Positions 15,711 to 24,545 of a DNA stretch of 64,000 nucleotides are shown piece after piece. Position numbers and translations under genes: made by a program. The notes below the pieces were generated by a model. It saw only the letters and a program-made list of their open reading frames with translations, searched no databases and was not told where the DNA came from. Every line of letters starts with the position of its first letter. The stretch's first letter is position 1. The DNA is from JAUZRW01 sp964549915 (GTDB lineage Bacteria > Chloroflexota > Anaerolineae > Aggregatilineales > Phototrophicaceae). The stretch spans positions 245,593 through 309,592 of the forward strand of contig CAZJWX010000001.1 of assembly GCA_964549915.1 (NCBI GenBank), given 5' to 3'.

Positions 15711-18700
15711 ATGTCCGATCGCCCAGAATTCCCAGCAGACGACACCACCCCTCCGTCTCGTGGTGCGTGGCATGCGCCCCAAGAACCGCAGCTCTGGCAG
15801 CCTCCGGCGGAAGAAGAGCGGTCCGAGGCTTCCTGGCGCACTGTGCGCGCGCTCCCGGAGACGATGGGTGACGAGCCAGAAGAGTCCGGCGGCTGGCATC
15901 TGCCCAAGCCAGAAGACACAACCTTCGAGCCGGAAGATGAAGTCCCGTTGCAGGAAGGGGCAAAATCCGCCAGGGCGACGACATCTGCCGCCGCAGCGCC
16001 AGAAGACCTCATCGCGGAAATCCTGGGGCAAACGCGGACTCAGGCGACGGCACCCCTGCCAGAAGATTCGCTGCCGACTCGTGCCGCGCCAGCCGATACG
16101 CTGGAAGTCGATGTCGAGGCGGATACGGAGGCCGCTGAAGGGCTGGGGGCGCTGGAGTCGTTGGGCGCGATGGATGATGATGACGAAGCCTTCAATATGA
16201 CGGAGTACTATGCCCTCGCCAGCCTGGAAGAGGGAGCGCAGCCCGGCATGTTGACCGACGACATCGACCCGGCAGATCTCTCCCCGGCGGAGCGTGCCTT
16301 CTACAATGTGGCCAGCGAAGCTGCCGCAGAATTGCCCGCGGACGCCGAAGAAGTGGACGAGTTGAGCGGTGATGACCCGGCTAGCGTCGCGGCGCGTATG
16401 GCGGCGGAATATGCAGACGGCGGCGATACGGAGTCGCTCGATCAGACGACCGGGCAAGATGCGGCGGATTATGCACGACAGATGGCGCAGCAGGTTGGCG
16501 ATGTGGATACCGGGGCGGCGACGATGGATGTCGAAGCCCAGCCCCAGCTTTCACCTCAGGAACAGGAACTCGCCGCCCAGTTCCGCGAGACCCGCCAGCA
16601 GGTGCAGGTGCTCAAGCAAATGCACGATGCGGGGCAGTTGGATTATCAGGAATTGCAGCGGCGTCTGCAGCAGCTTTCGATTCTCGATCCTCAGGGGCGT
16701 TGGTGGATGCTGGGCGTCAATACAGATCGCTGGTATCGCTATGACGACACCACCGGGCAATGGATCGAATCGCAGCCTCCCGTTCCGCTGGATGCGGGCA
16801 GCCCGCGCACGGTGACCAGTGACCTCGACCCGGTAGATGTGGTTGGTGGCTCGCTGCCGCAGCTTCCGACGGATCAGCAAGTGTCGGCGGAAGAATACAG
16901 CGGCTACGATGAGACGGCCTACAGCCAGGCACAGCAGCAGTACTACGAGCAGTATGGGGCGCAGCCGGGCGACACGCCAGTGCCGTACCCGGGGCAGCCA
17001 CCTGTTGATCCGAACCTGACACAGGTGGGGTCGGCGTTTGACCGCACCTCGCTCACGGGTGCTGATCAGACAGTGCAGAATATGAACGCCGTCGGCTATG
17101 ACGCCACCATGCCCTCACCTTCGGTCTATGGCAACCAGAGCGTCGGCGACTTGATGGAAGGTACGCCGCAGCGTGAAGTCTACGAGGGCGAGCCAGAATA
17201 CAACCTGGGGCAGCAAGCGCCCACATTCGAAGAACAGCGGCAGCGCGAGCAACGCGGCTTCCTGACGTTTGCGCTCGTCAGCGTCTTCGGGCTGGTGGTT
17301 TTCGGGCTGGTGGCGGCGATTCTCTTCTTCCTCTACGTCCAGAATCTCTACAACAGCACGGTTGAACCCTACCGCCAGAGCATCGCATCCCTGGCAAATT
17401 ACCAGCCGGATTTCCAGACGGCACGCATCCTGGACGCCAACGGTGACCTGATCGTCGAACGCACCGGCGAGGAGGGGGATCGCATTCCGGTCAGCCTGCT
17501 GGACGGCGAAGTCTCGCCCTATTTCATTCATGCCGTCGTCTCGTCGGAAGACCCGACCTTCTACGAGAATCCCGGCTTCAATGTCTTCTCGGTGATTCGC
17601 GCCTTCTTGCAGAATCTCACTGCCGGGGAAGTCGTCTCCGGGGCCAGCACCATCACCCAGCAGATTGCGCGTAATCTGGTGCTGGAAGATGTGACGGTCT
17701 CGGCGGATCGCAAGCTGACGGAAGTCTTCGTTGCGCTGGAGATCGCCAATACTTACGGCAAGAACGAGATTCTCGATATTTACCTCAACGAGACGTACTT
17801 TGGCAACCTGGCCTACGGGGTGGAAGCCGCATCGCAATTCTATTTCGAGAAGCCCGCGCAAGAATTGAATATGGCGGAATCGGCGCTGCTGGTGGGGTTG
17901 CTCCCGGCACCTGCGGTCACCGATCCGGTCAGCAACCGCGAGGCTTCCTTCCGCAACATGATGGTCATCATCGACCGCATGATTGACACGGGCTGCCTGA
18001 ACTTCCAGCACGGGCAATGGGCAGACCCCGCCGAGTTCTTCTGCGTCAATGAGAATACGCTGGTGGATGCGGGGGACGGCAGCGAGACACGCCTCTTCAC
18101 TGTGCGGCCTGACGGCAGCTTCGGTGGCCCGCTCTCGATCCAGATTGCACAGGTGGAAGCCAGCGACTACAACCCGCGCACTTCGGAAACGTTGTACCCG
18201 CACTTCGTCGCCTTCGTCGAAGGGCAGATTGACGCGATCTTCGGCCCCGGTGCGCTCAACGAACGCGGCTTCACGGTGCAGACGACCCTCAATCCGCGCC
18301 TGCAAGACATTGCCGAACGCGCCTTGATTGAAGGGGTGGATCAGTTCTCGATCAACGGCGTGCAGACGGGCGGTGTGGTCATCATTGATCCCAACTCCGG
18401 GGCAATCCGCGCCCTGGTGGGCAGCCCGGATTTCAACGATGAGTCGATTGATGGGCAGGTCGATACGACCCGCACGTATCAGCAGCCCGGTTCGGCGATC
18501 AAGCCCGTGCTCTACACAGCGGCGATTTCTGGTGCCAGCCCGAACGGATACCTGACACCTGCCAGCATCCTCTGGGATGTGCCGTCGCGCTATGACATCG
18601 GCGGGCAGATTTACGAACCGCTGAATTTCGACCGCCAGTATCGCGGCCCGGTTCCAGTACGTACCGCGTTGCAGCAGAGTCTGAACATCCCGGCAGTGAA

Positions 18701-20051
18701 GACCTACCAGTTCGTCGGGCAGACGGCTTTTGTGGAAGTTGCTGGCCGCCTCGGCATTGATTTCCTGGAGGAAACGACCTTCGGCCTGCCCTCCGCATTG
18801 GGCGCGAACGAAGTCACGTTGATTGACCTGACGCACGCCTACGCGACCATCGCCAACGATGGGCGCTTTGTCCCGCTCTTCGCCATCGAAGGTATCCAGG
18901 ACAGCAACGGGCAAGCCGTTTCGCTGCCAGAACGCGGGGAGCCGCGCCAGGTGATCACGCCGCAGACCGCGTACGTGATGCAGAACATCCTCAGCGATGA
19001 TCAGGCGCGTGCGCCGCAGTTCGGTGCCAATTCCCTGCTTTCGGGCGCGTCCTTCGGCCTGCCCAACCAGGGCTATGTCGCAGCCAAGACAGGCACAACG
19101 GACGACGAGAACGATCTCTGGACGGTGGGCTTCACCAATAACGTCGTCGTCGGCGTCTGGATGGGCACGGTGCTGGATCAAACGCCGACAACGGGCGACC
19201 TGACGGGCAGCCGTGTGGCGGCTCCGGTCTGGAATGCGGTCATGTCGGCAGCCATTGACGGACGTGACCCGGGGCAGTTCGATGTGCCGACGGGAGTCGT
19301 GCAGGATACGGTCTGCCAGTTGACGGGCACGCTCGCGCCACAGGGTTCAACTTGCCCGACGCGCGTGACCGAAATCTTCATCCAGAATCAGCCGCCGCCA
19401 GGGCCCAACGAAGGCTATGTGCAGACCATCGGCATCGATAGTTGGACGGGGCTGCGGGCGAACCAGTGGTGCCCGGAAAATGTCATCCAGCAGACCTTTG
19501 CCGATATTGATGATCCTTTCGCGGTCTCCTGGTTGAATTCAACGACGCAGGGGCAGAATATCCTGAATACGCTCGGCCTGCCGAGTAATTTGCAGAGTCC
19601 GCCGCAGCAGGAATGCCAGCAGGGGCAACCGCTGCCGACCATCCGACTCAACAATCCGACGGAAGGCGCAACGGTCGATGGTGAACTGGTAGTCACCGGG
19701 CAGGTCAGTGCGCAGGACTTGCAGCGCTGGCAGCTCCTGATCGCGCCCGCCAATTCCGAACAGTTCAGTCCCATCACCGAGGCCAATACGAACCAGGTGC
19801 CGACGGCGGGCACAACGCTGGTGTCCTATGACACGCGCCAGCTTGCCGACGGCTCGTATACGCTGCGCTTGGCGGCGTATTCGCAGAGCGGCGGCTTCGT
19901 CTTCGACGATGTGCCCATCAACGTCGACAATCCTGATCCGACGGCTACGCCCTTCCCGACCAGTACGCCGACGGTACCGCCAACCGCACCACCCATCGTG
20001 GTGTCGCCGCTGCCCTTCGATGACACGCCGACGCCCGACCCCTTCCCATGA
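15711..20051 (+). CDS. Class A penicillin-binding protein with long cytosolic N-terminus
   Basis: A 1446-residue bifunctional peptidoglycan synthase; typical PBP1a-type proteins are 650-900. Residues 1-515 are acidic, Gln/Pro-rich and predicted cytosolic, with a Trp-rich motif at 330-357 (RWWMLG, RWYRYDD, GQW). One membrane helix spans 517-543. The GT51 glycosyltransferase has catalytic E613 in SSEDPTFY and GASTITQQIARN from 644. The transpeptidase has S928-x2-K931, S990-L-N and K1126-T-G. A C-terminal Ig-like domain and a Thr/Pro-rich tail follow, as in Chloroflexota and actinobacterial PBPs. The cytosolic part could receive signals from the adjacent kinase/phosphatase pair (inference). Confidence 0.93.
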   Translation: MSDRPEFPADDTTPPSRGAWHAPQEPQLWQPPAEEERSEASWRTVRALPETMGDEPEESGGWHLPKPEDTTFEPEDEVPLQEGAKSARATTSAAAAPEDLIAEILGQTRTQATAPLPEDSLPTRAAPADTLEVDVEADTEAAEGLGALESLGAMDDDDEAFNMTEYYALASLEEGAQPGMLTDDIDPADLSPAERAFYNVASEAAAELPADAEEVDELSGDDPASVAARMAAEYADGGDTESLDQTTGQDAADYARQMAQQVGDVDTGAATMDVEAQPQLSPQEQELAAQFRETRQQVQVLKQMHDAGQLDYQELQRRLQQLSILDPQGRWWMLGVNTDRWYRYDDTTGQWIESQPPVPLDAGSPRTVTSDLDPVDVVGGSLPQLPTDQQVSAEEYSGYDETAYSQAQQQYYEQYGAQPGDTPVPYPGQPPVDPNLTQVGSAFDRTSLTGADQTVQNMNAVGYDATMPSPSVYGNQSVGDLMEGTPQREVYEGEPEYNLGQQAPTFEEQRQREQRGFLTFALVSVFGLVVFGLVAAILFFLYVQNLYNSTVEPYRQSIASLANYQPDFQTARILDANGDLIVERTGEEGDRIPVSLLDGEVSPYFIHAVVSSEDPTFYENPGFNVFSVIRAFLQNLTAGEVVSGASTITQQIARNLVLEDVTVSADRKLTEVFVALEIANTYGKNEILDIYLNETYFGNLAYGVEAASQFYFEKPAQELNMAESALLVGLLPAPAVTDPVSNREASFRNMMVIIDRMIDTGCLNFQHGQWADPAEFFCVNENTLVDAGDGSETRLFTVRPDGSFGGPLSIQIAQVEASDYNPRTSETLYPHFVAFVEGQIDAIFGPGALNERGFTVQTTLNPRLQDIAERALIEGVDQFSINGVQTGGVVIIDPNSGAIRALVGSPDFNDESIDGQVDTTRTYQQPGSAIKPVLYTAAISGASPNGYLTPASILWDVPSRYDIGGQIYEPLNFDRQYRGPVPVRTALQQSLNIPAVKTYQFVGQTAFVEVAGRLGIDFLEETTFGLPSALGANEVTLIDLTHAYATIANDGRFVPLFAIEGIQDSNGQAVSLPERGEPRQVITPQTAYVMQNILSDDQARAPQFGANSLLSGASFGLPNQGYVAAKTGTTDDENDLWTVGFTNNVVVGVWMGTVLDQTPTTGDLTGSRVAAPVWNAVMSAAIDGRDPGQFDVPTGVVQDTVCQLTGTLAPQGSTCPTRVTEIFIQNQPPPGPNEGYVQTIGIDSWTGLRANQWCPENVIQQTFADIDDPFAVSWLNSTTQGQNILNTLGLPSNLQSPPQQECQQGQPLPTIRLNNPTEGATVDGELVVTGQVSAQDLQRWQLLIAPANSEQFSPITEANTNQVPTAGTTLVSYDTRQLADGSYTLRLAAYSQSGGFVFDDVPINVDNPDPTATPFPTSTPTVPPTAPPIVVSPLPFDDTPTPDPFP

Positions 20052-20084
20052 TTGGCTGGGGCGGGATCGCAGATTGCAAGCTTC

Positions 20085-20110
20085 GTCCCTCATTCGCAAG
20101 AGTGAGGGAC
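20085..20110 (+). terminator. Hairpin between the PBP gene and purC
   Basis: GTCCCTCA (20085-20092) pairs with TGAGGGAC (20103-20110) around a ten-base loop, followed by ATTGTTTA rather than a full T tract. It may end the PBP transcript or act in the purC leader. I see no purine riboswitch core. Confidence 0.5.
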
Positions 20111-20193
20111 ATTGTTTATGTGGAGCCTGGCTCTGCATCGGGTTGAACGGTCTCGTCAGCCCCTTTCTACCCGGATTGCCAGAGAGAAACGTA

Positions 20194-21144
20194 ATGCTCA
20201 CGCAAGAACAACTCATCTCCGCGATCCCCTACGCCTTCGATAGCGCCGACCTGTCTTCCCTGGGTGCCAAAATCCAGGGCAAGGTGCGTGATATGGTCAC
20301 GCTGGATGGGGCGCGACGGCTGCTCATCAGTACGGATCGCATCTCGGCCTTCGACCGTGTGCTCGGCCTGATTCCTCATCGTGGGCAGGTCTTGAACCAA
20401 CTCAGTGCCTGGTGGTTCCAGCAGACGGAGGACATCGTGCCGAATCACATGCTGGATGTGCCTGACCCCAATGCGATGCTCGTGCGCGAGGCCGAGGCCC
20501 TTCCGGTGGAAGTCGTCGTGCGCGGCTACATCACGGGCGTGACCAGCACATCGCTCTGGACGTTGTATGCGGCAGGAGAACGCGCCCCCTATGGCATCGC
20601 TCTGCCGGATGGATTGCAGAAGAATGATCCTTTACCAGAGCCAATCATCACCCCCACCACCAAGGCGACGGAAGGCCACGATGAGCGCATCACCAGCGCG
20701 GAAGTTGTCTCGCGCGGGCTGGTGCAAGCGCCGACCTGGGAGCGGATTCAGGCTCATGCGCTGGCGCTGTTCCGGCGCGGGCAGGAAATTACCCGAAAGG
20801 CCGGGCTGGTTCTGGTGGATACGAAGTACGAATTTGGCCTGATTGATGGCACAATAGCGGTCATCGACGAAATTCACACGCCGGATAGCAGCCGTTACTG
20901 GACGCGCACCAGTTACGAGGCCGGAACCCCGGAGAACATCAGCAAGGAATTCCTGCGCGAATGGTTCAAGGGACAGGGCTATGTTGGCGAGGGGCAGCCG
21001 CCTGCGATGCCGCCGGAATTTGTGGCACAGGTAGCCGGACGCTACATCGACGCATACGAACGCCTGACCGGAACGACCTTCGAGCCAGGTGCCAAACCCA
21101 TCCAGGAACGACTCATCCGCAATCTGACACCCTACATGTCGTAA
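20194..21144 (+). CDS. purC: SAICAR synthetase
   Basis: Phosphoribosylaminoimidazole-succinocarboxamide synthase joins CAIR and aspartate with ATP in de novo purine synthesis. At 316 residues it is the longer yeast-like type rather than the 240-residue B. subtilis type. GKVRDMV, STDRISAFDR near residue 45, VVRGYITG and the ATP/Mg motif DTKYEFG support the call. The ATG at 20194 lies ahead of the domain; the frame is open far upstream inside the PBP gene but that part is noise. purF follows 26 bases later, so the two are likely one operon. Confidence 0.96.
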   Translation: MLTQEQLISAIPYAFDSADLSSLGAKIQGKVRDMVTLDGARRLLISTDRISAFDRVLGLIPHRGQVLNQLSAWWFQQTEDIVPNHMLDVPDPNAMLVREAEALPVEVVVRGYITGVTSTSLWTLYAAGERAPYGIALPDGLQKNDPLPEPIITPTTKATEGHDERITSAEVVSRGLVQAPTWERIQAHALALFRRGQEITRKAGLVLVDTKYEFGLIDGTIAVIDEIHTPDSSRYWTRTSYEAGTPENISKEFLREWFKGQGYVGEGQPPAMPPEFVAQVAGRYIDAYERLTGTTFEPGAKPIQERLIRNLTPYMS

Positions 21145-21170
21145 AGCAGCAGAGGTTACAGAGTACTCGC

Positions 21171-22670
21171 ATGACATCCCCGCTTCATTTGCAGGAATAT
21201 AAGGACGATAAGCCGCGTGAAGAATGTGGCGTCTTCGGCATCTACGCGCCGGGGCGCAGCGTGGCGAAATTGACGTTTTACGGGCTGTTCGCCTTGCAGC
21301 ATCGTGGGCAGGAAGCCGCAGGTATCGCCACCTGCGACGGGCAGCGTGCCTACATCCACAAGGATATGGGCCTGGTCTCCCAGGTCTTCAATGAGCGCGA
21401 TATGGCGGCGCTGCAAGGCCACATGGCCATCGGGCACAACCGCTACAGCACGACGGGCAGCCAGCATGTGCGCAATGCCCAGCCCTATCTGATCGAGACC
21501 ATGTACGGGCCATTGGGGCTTTCCCATAATGGCAACCTGACCAACGCGCTTTCCCTGCGCCAATTGCTGCTCAGTCGCGGGGTTGGCCTGTCCTCCACCA
21601 GCGATACCGAGATGATGACGCAGATTCTCGCCGCGCCGACCGATGTCTGGGAGCAGGAGGGGCTGGACATCCAGCACGAGCCAGAAGACCACTGGATTGG
21701 GCGCATTCGTGCGATGATGCAGATTGTGGAAGGAGCCTATTCGCTGGCCTTGATGACCCGCAATGCGGTGTACGCCGTCCGTGATCCGCACGGCCTGCGC
21801 CCGTTGAGCATCGGCAAACTGCCAGAAGGCTATGTCGTCGCCAGCGAAACCTGTGCGCTGGGCACCATCGGCGCGGAATATGTGGGTTACGTGCAGCCAG
21901 GGGACATCGTGCGCTTTGACGAAAGCGGCATGACGGTCTATGAAGGTCGCAAACCGCAGCGGCATTCGTTGTGCGTCTTCGAATACGTGTACTTCGCACG
22001 TCCGGATTCGCTGCTGGATGGGCAGGTCGTGCATGCCGCGCGGCACCGTATGGGTGAAGTGCTGGCGGAAGAAGCCCCGGCAGATGCCGACCTGGTGGTG
22101 GGCGTGCCGGATAGCGCGACTCCGGCGGCGATTGGCTTCGCGAATCAGTCCCGCATCCGCTACGGCGAAGGGCTGACCAAGAATCGCTACATCGGGCGTA
22201 CCTTCATCCAGCCGGAAGACGGCCTGCGCAAGAAGAACGTCAGCCTGAAGTACAACACGTTATCCTCGAACCTACGCGGCAAGCGTGTCGTGCTGGTGGA
22301 TGATAGCATTGTGCGCGGCAACACCGTCGGCCCGCTGGTGCAACTGCTGCGCGATGGCGGCGCGACGGAAGTTCATGTGCGCGTCTCCTCGCCGCCGATC
22401 AAGCATCCCTGCTTCATGGGAGTGGATATGGCGACGTACAAGGAACTGCTCGCCGCCAACATGGACATTGAAGGCATCCGCCAGAAAATTGGCGCGGACA
22501 GCCTCGCATATCTGACGCTGCCGGGGATGCTCAAGGCCATTGAAGAAGTCGTCGAGTTCAAGAATACCTACTGCGATGCCTGCTTCAGCGGCAATTATCC
22601 CGTGCACATCCCGGAATGGCTCTTCGAGAATGAGCGCGATAAGACATTGTTCGAGAGCGTCTGGGGCTGA
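21171..22670 (+). CDS. purF: Amidophosphoribosyltransferase
   Basis: First committed step of purine synthesis: PRPP plus glutamine to phosphoribosylamine. The 499-residue precursor has an 18-residue propeptide ahead of the N-terminal nucleophile C19 in EECGVFG, so it is the B. subtilis-like processed type. The glutaminase domain is followed by the PRPP site VVLVDDSIVRGNT. Cys residues in HPCFMGVD, TYCDACFSG and SETCALG fit a structural Fe-S cluster. Start at the ATG at 21171, 26 bases after purC, with AGAGG somewhat far upstream. A long hairpin follows the stop. Confidence 0.97.
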   Translation: MTSPLHLQEYKDDKPREECGVFGIYAPGRSVAKLTFYGLFALQHRGQEAAGIATCDGQRAYIHKDMGLVSQVFNERDMAALQGHMAIGHNRYSTTGSQHVRNAQPYLIETMYGPLGLSHNGNLTNALSLRQLLLSRGVGLSSTSDTEMMTQILAAPTDVWEQEGLDIQHEPEDHWIGRIRAMMQIVEGAYSLALMTRNAVYAVRDPHGLRPLSIGKLPEGYVVASETCALGTIGAEYVGYVQPGDIVRFDESGMTVYEGRKPQRHSLCVFEYVYFARPDSLLDGQVVHAARHRMGEVLAEEAPADADLVVGVPDSATPAAIGFANQSRIRYGEGLTKNRYIGRTFIQPEDGLRKKNVSLKYNTLSSNLRGKRVVLVDDSIVRGNTVGPLVQLLRDGGATEVHVRVSSPPIKHPCFMGVDMATYKELLAANMDIEGIRQKIGADSLAYLTLPGMLKAIEEVVEFKNTYCDACFSGNYPVHIPEWLFENERDKTLFESVWG

Positions 22671-22718
22671 TTGCGGCGGTTTTTGGGGTGTGGCAGCGAC
22701 CGTCCCGGAAGAGCGTAT

Positions 22719-22757
22719 CATCTAACGGCGATTTAACTCATGAATCGCCGCTAGATG
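22719..22757. terminator. Long imperfect hairpin between convergent purF and cyclase genes
   Basis: CATCTA and CGGCGATT (22719-22733) pair with AATCGCCG and TAGATG (22743-22757), with one mismatch in each arm and a nine-base loop. It is one of the longest hairpins in the window and lies midway between two convergent stops. It lacks a T tract. Termination in both directions is the simplest reading. Confidence 0.55.
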
Positions 22758-22814
22758 ACCGAATACTGCCAGTTTCTGCGCCGAAATTGGCATTCGTCAA
22801 ACGGTGTGTTTCCC

Positions 22815-24341
22815 TCATGGCACTTCGTCGCACAGCACCAGGGCACTGAGCGCGGCGCTGCGAATCACGCGCGTCGGCTGGTAGAGCACTTTACCGATCC
22901 ACAACGAATGGTAAGGCTGCTCGAAGCGGCTGCGCAGCCAGTCTCTTCCACGCTTCAGCGCGTCCGCCGGGACGCTGTGCCCTGCCTTGCGCCACATGCA
23001 GAGCGCCTGTAAGCAGTAGGCGGTCTCTTCGACCGTCTTCACCTGAAAACCCCAGGAACCATCCTCGTGCTGCGTTTGCAACATCCACTGCACGGAGTCC
23101 GCCGCGAGGTCATCCATATAGCCAGCGGCGGTGATGATGATGTGTGAGGTCGTGTAATAGGGCGAATGGTGCCACTTATCCGACCAGTATGCCCCCGTTT
23201 GCTGGCTCTCCAGCAGCGAGCGAATCTTGGCTACCGAAGGATGTGAGGGGCTGTAGCCCGCCTGCTTGAGGGCGCTGAGCACATGGATGTTCACGCTCAG
23301 CGAGAGATTGGATTCGTTGGGATACGTGACGAAATGCGTCTCACGTTCATAATTGAAGATAGGCCGGGGTGCAGCGTCGCGTCCGAAGCGCGAGAGCACT
23401 TCGTAGGCCATGCTCGTCCCGTCACCATCCAGCACGCCATAATTCGCAGCGAAGGCCGCGCCGTTCTGCGGATCCCAGGCATTTTCGATGAAATCCAGAT
23501 GAGGTTGGCAGTGTGCCAGCAGGTTGGCATTTTCCTGGATTCCTGCCAGATCGAGATTCCAGAGTACCCAACTCAATTCGAACATATCGAAGGGGTAGAC
23601 GTTGGGCAGGCCACCGTCGGGATTGGCGGCGGTTTCCAGGTAGCGCAGGGCGGCCTCATTGCCCGGGTCAATGGATGCCAGGAAGTAGGCGGTTGCCGCT
23701 GGACTATCACCGACAGAGCCGTTGTCTTCCTGAAGATTGCGCACATCCAACAGATGTTGGTAGTGGCTGCCCGCCATCTCCGCAGAGAAATTGAGTGTGA
23801 TGTTGCGGTTGATCATGCCACTGGGTAACCGTGACAGTTTGCGTTCTCGCTGCTGCAAAAGCCGCCTGTATTCATCATCTTCCCAGCGTTCGCCCAGTTT
23901 GTACGCTTCTACGACATCGAAGAGCGATGGAATCAGCACTTCCGCGCCGATTGTCTCGACCATATTCTGCTCGGTCAGCGTGGGCAGCACGGCCTGCAGG
24001 GCATATTGCGCCTTCATGACTCGTTCGGCATCCCGTCCCAGGAGGTCTCCCGCAACGCTGAAGGCGATGATCGCCGCCAGGGTGGAAACCAGCCGATCAT
24101 AATAATACACTGGTTCGGCGACGCCCCAGGTACCATCAGGTAACTGATTGCTGCGCAGCCATTCCAGCGCACGTTCGCCGATTTCGTATCCGTCTTTTGC
24201 CAGCATGGCGACCCAGGCCGTATCGTAGGCGGTGCTTGCCATGCGTCCGTCCCCGGCTTCCGCCAGGAGCTGTTTGATTGCTGCTGCATACTCTTGCATC
24301 ATGTGCCTGGCTGTGTTGGTCTGCGTCGTAAACGCTGCCAT
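22815..24341 (-). CDS. Class II diterpene cyclase homologue (copalyl diphosphate synthase family)
   Basis: A 508-residue alpha-barrel cyclase of the size of bacterial CPS enzymes. Family landmarks appear in order: TAYDTAWVA (37-45), LPDGTWG (67-73), GDSPAATAY (211-219), LPNVYPFD (245-252), NIHVLSAL (351-358), WSDKWHHSPYY (386-396), VEETAYCL (437-444) and LWIGKVLYQPTRV (480-492). These enzymes cyclise geranylgeranyl diphosphate by protonation using a DxDD motif. Here that motif is D305-G-D307-G, so the central acid is kept and the last Asp lost. GAGAGGGG precedes the ATG. No prenyl synthase or class I terpene synthase is next to it. It sits on the opposite strand between purF and purD. The product is unknown. 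Confidence 0.82.
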   Translation of the reverse strand: MAAFTTQTNTARHMMQEYAAAIKQLLAEAGDGRMASTAYDTAWVAMLAKDGYEIGERALEWLRSNQLPDGTWGVAEPVYYYDRLVSTLAAIIAFSVAGDLLGRDAERVMKAQYALQAVLPTLTEQNMVETIGAEVLIPSLFDVVEAYKLGERWEDDEYRRLLQQRERKLSRLPSGMINRNITLNFSAEMAGSHYQHLLDVRNLQEDNGSVGDSPAATAYFLASIDPGNEAALRYLETAANPDGGLPNVYPFDMFELSWVLWNLDLAGIQENANLLAHCQPHLDFIENAWDPQNGAAFAANYGVLDGDGTSMAYEVLSRFGRDAAPRPIFNYERETHFVTYPNESNLSLSVNIHVLSALKQAGYSPSHPSVAKIRSLLESQQTGAYWSDKWHHSPYYTTSHIIITAAGYMDDLAADSVQWMLQTQHEDGSWGFQVKTVEETAYCLQALCMWRKAGHSVPADALKRGRDWLRSRFEQPYHSLWIGKVLYQPTRVIRSAALSALVLCDEVP

Positions 24342-24414
24342 TTAGCCCCTCTCCCTGTTCCCCTGGCAATATAACTCATCGTACAGATTACAATCCTACC
24401 CATCGTAGCGTAAG

Positions 24415-24516
24415 GGCAAAAGTAAGATTGGACAATTGAGATTCGTTCCATTATGCTGATGCCATCCGTAACTTGGCGCTAGCTGTGACATTATCAATTG
24501 TTTACGGCAAAAGTAA
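24415..24516. repeat. Direct repeat GGCAAAAGTAA in the cyclase/purD divergent region
   Basis: The 11-base word occurs at 24415-24425 and again at 24506-24516, 91 bases apart start to start. The second copy is also part of a dyad, TTTAC with GTAAA. The spacing and location in a divergent promoter region suggest a regulator binding site pair. Confidence 0.4.
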
Positions 24517-24545
24517 ATGCTGCGAAGGGGTTTTGCGTAACAATC

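Noticed and set aside
15360..16457. A 365-residue minus-strand frame across the phosphatase end and the PBP N-terminus
   Set aside because: Rich in Arg, Cys and Trp from reversed codons; no start signal and no family match.
17115..19181. A 688-residue open frame antisense to the PBP gene
   Set aside because: It covers the GT51 and transpeptidase coding region, whose plus-strand product has all catalytic motifs. Long antisense frames are expected in GC-rich codon usage, and the product shows no family motif.
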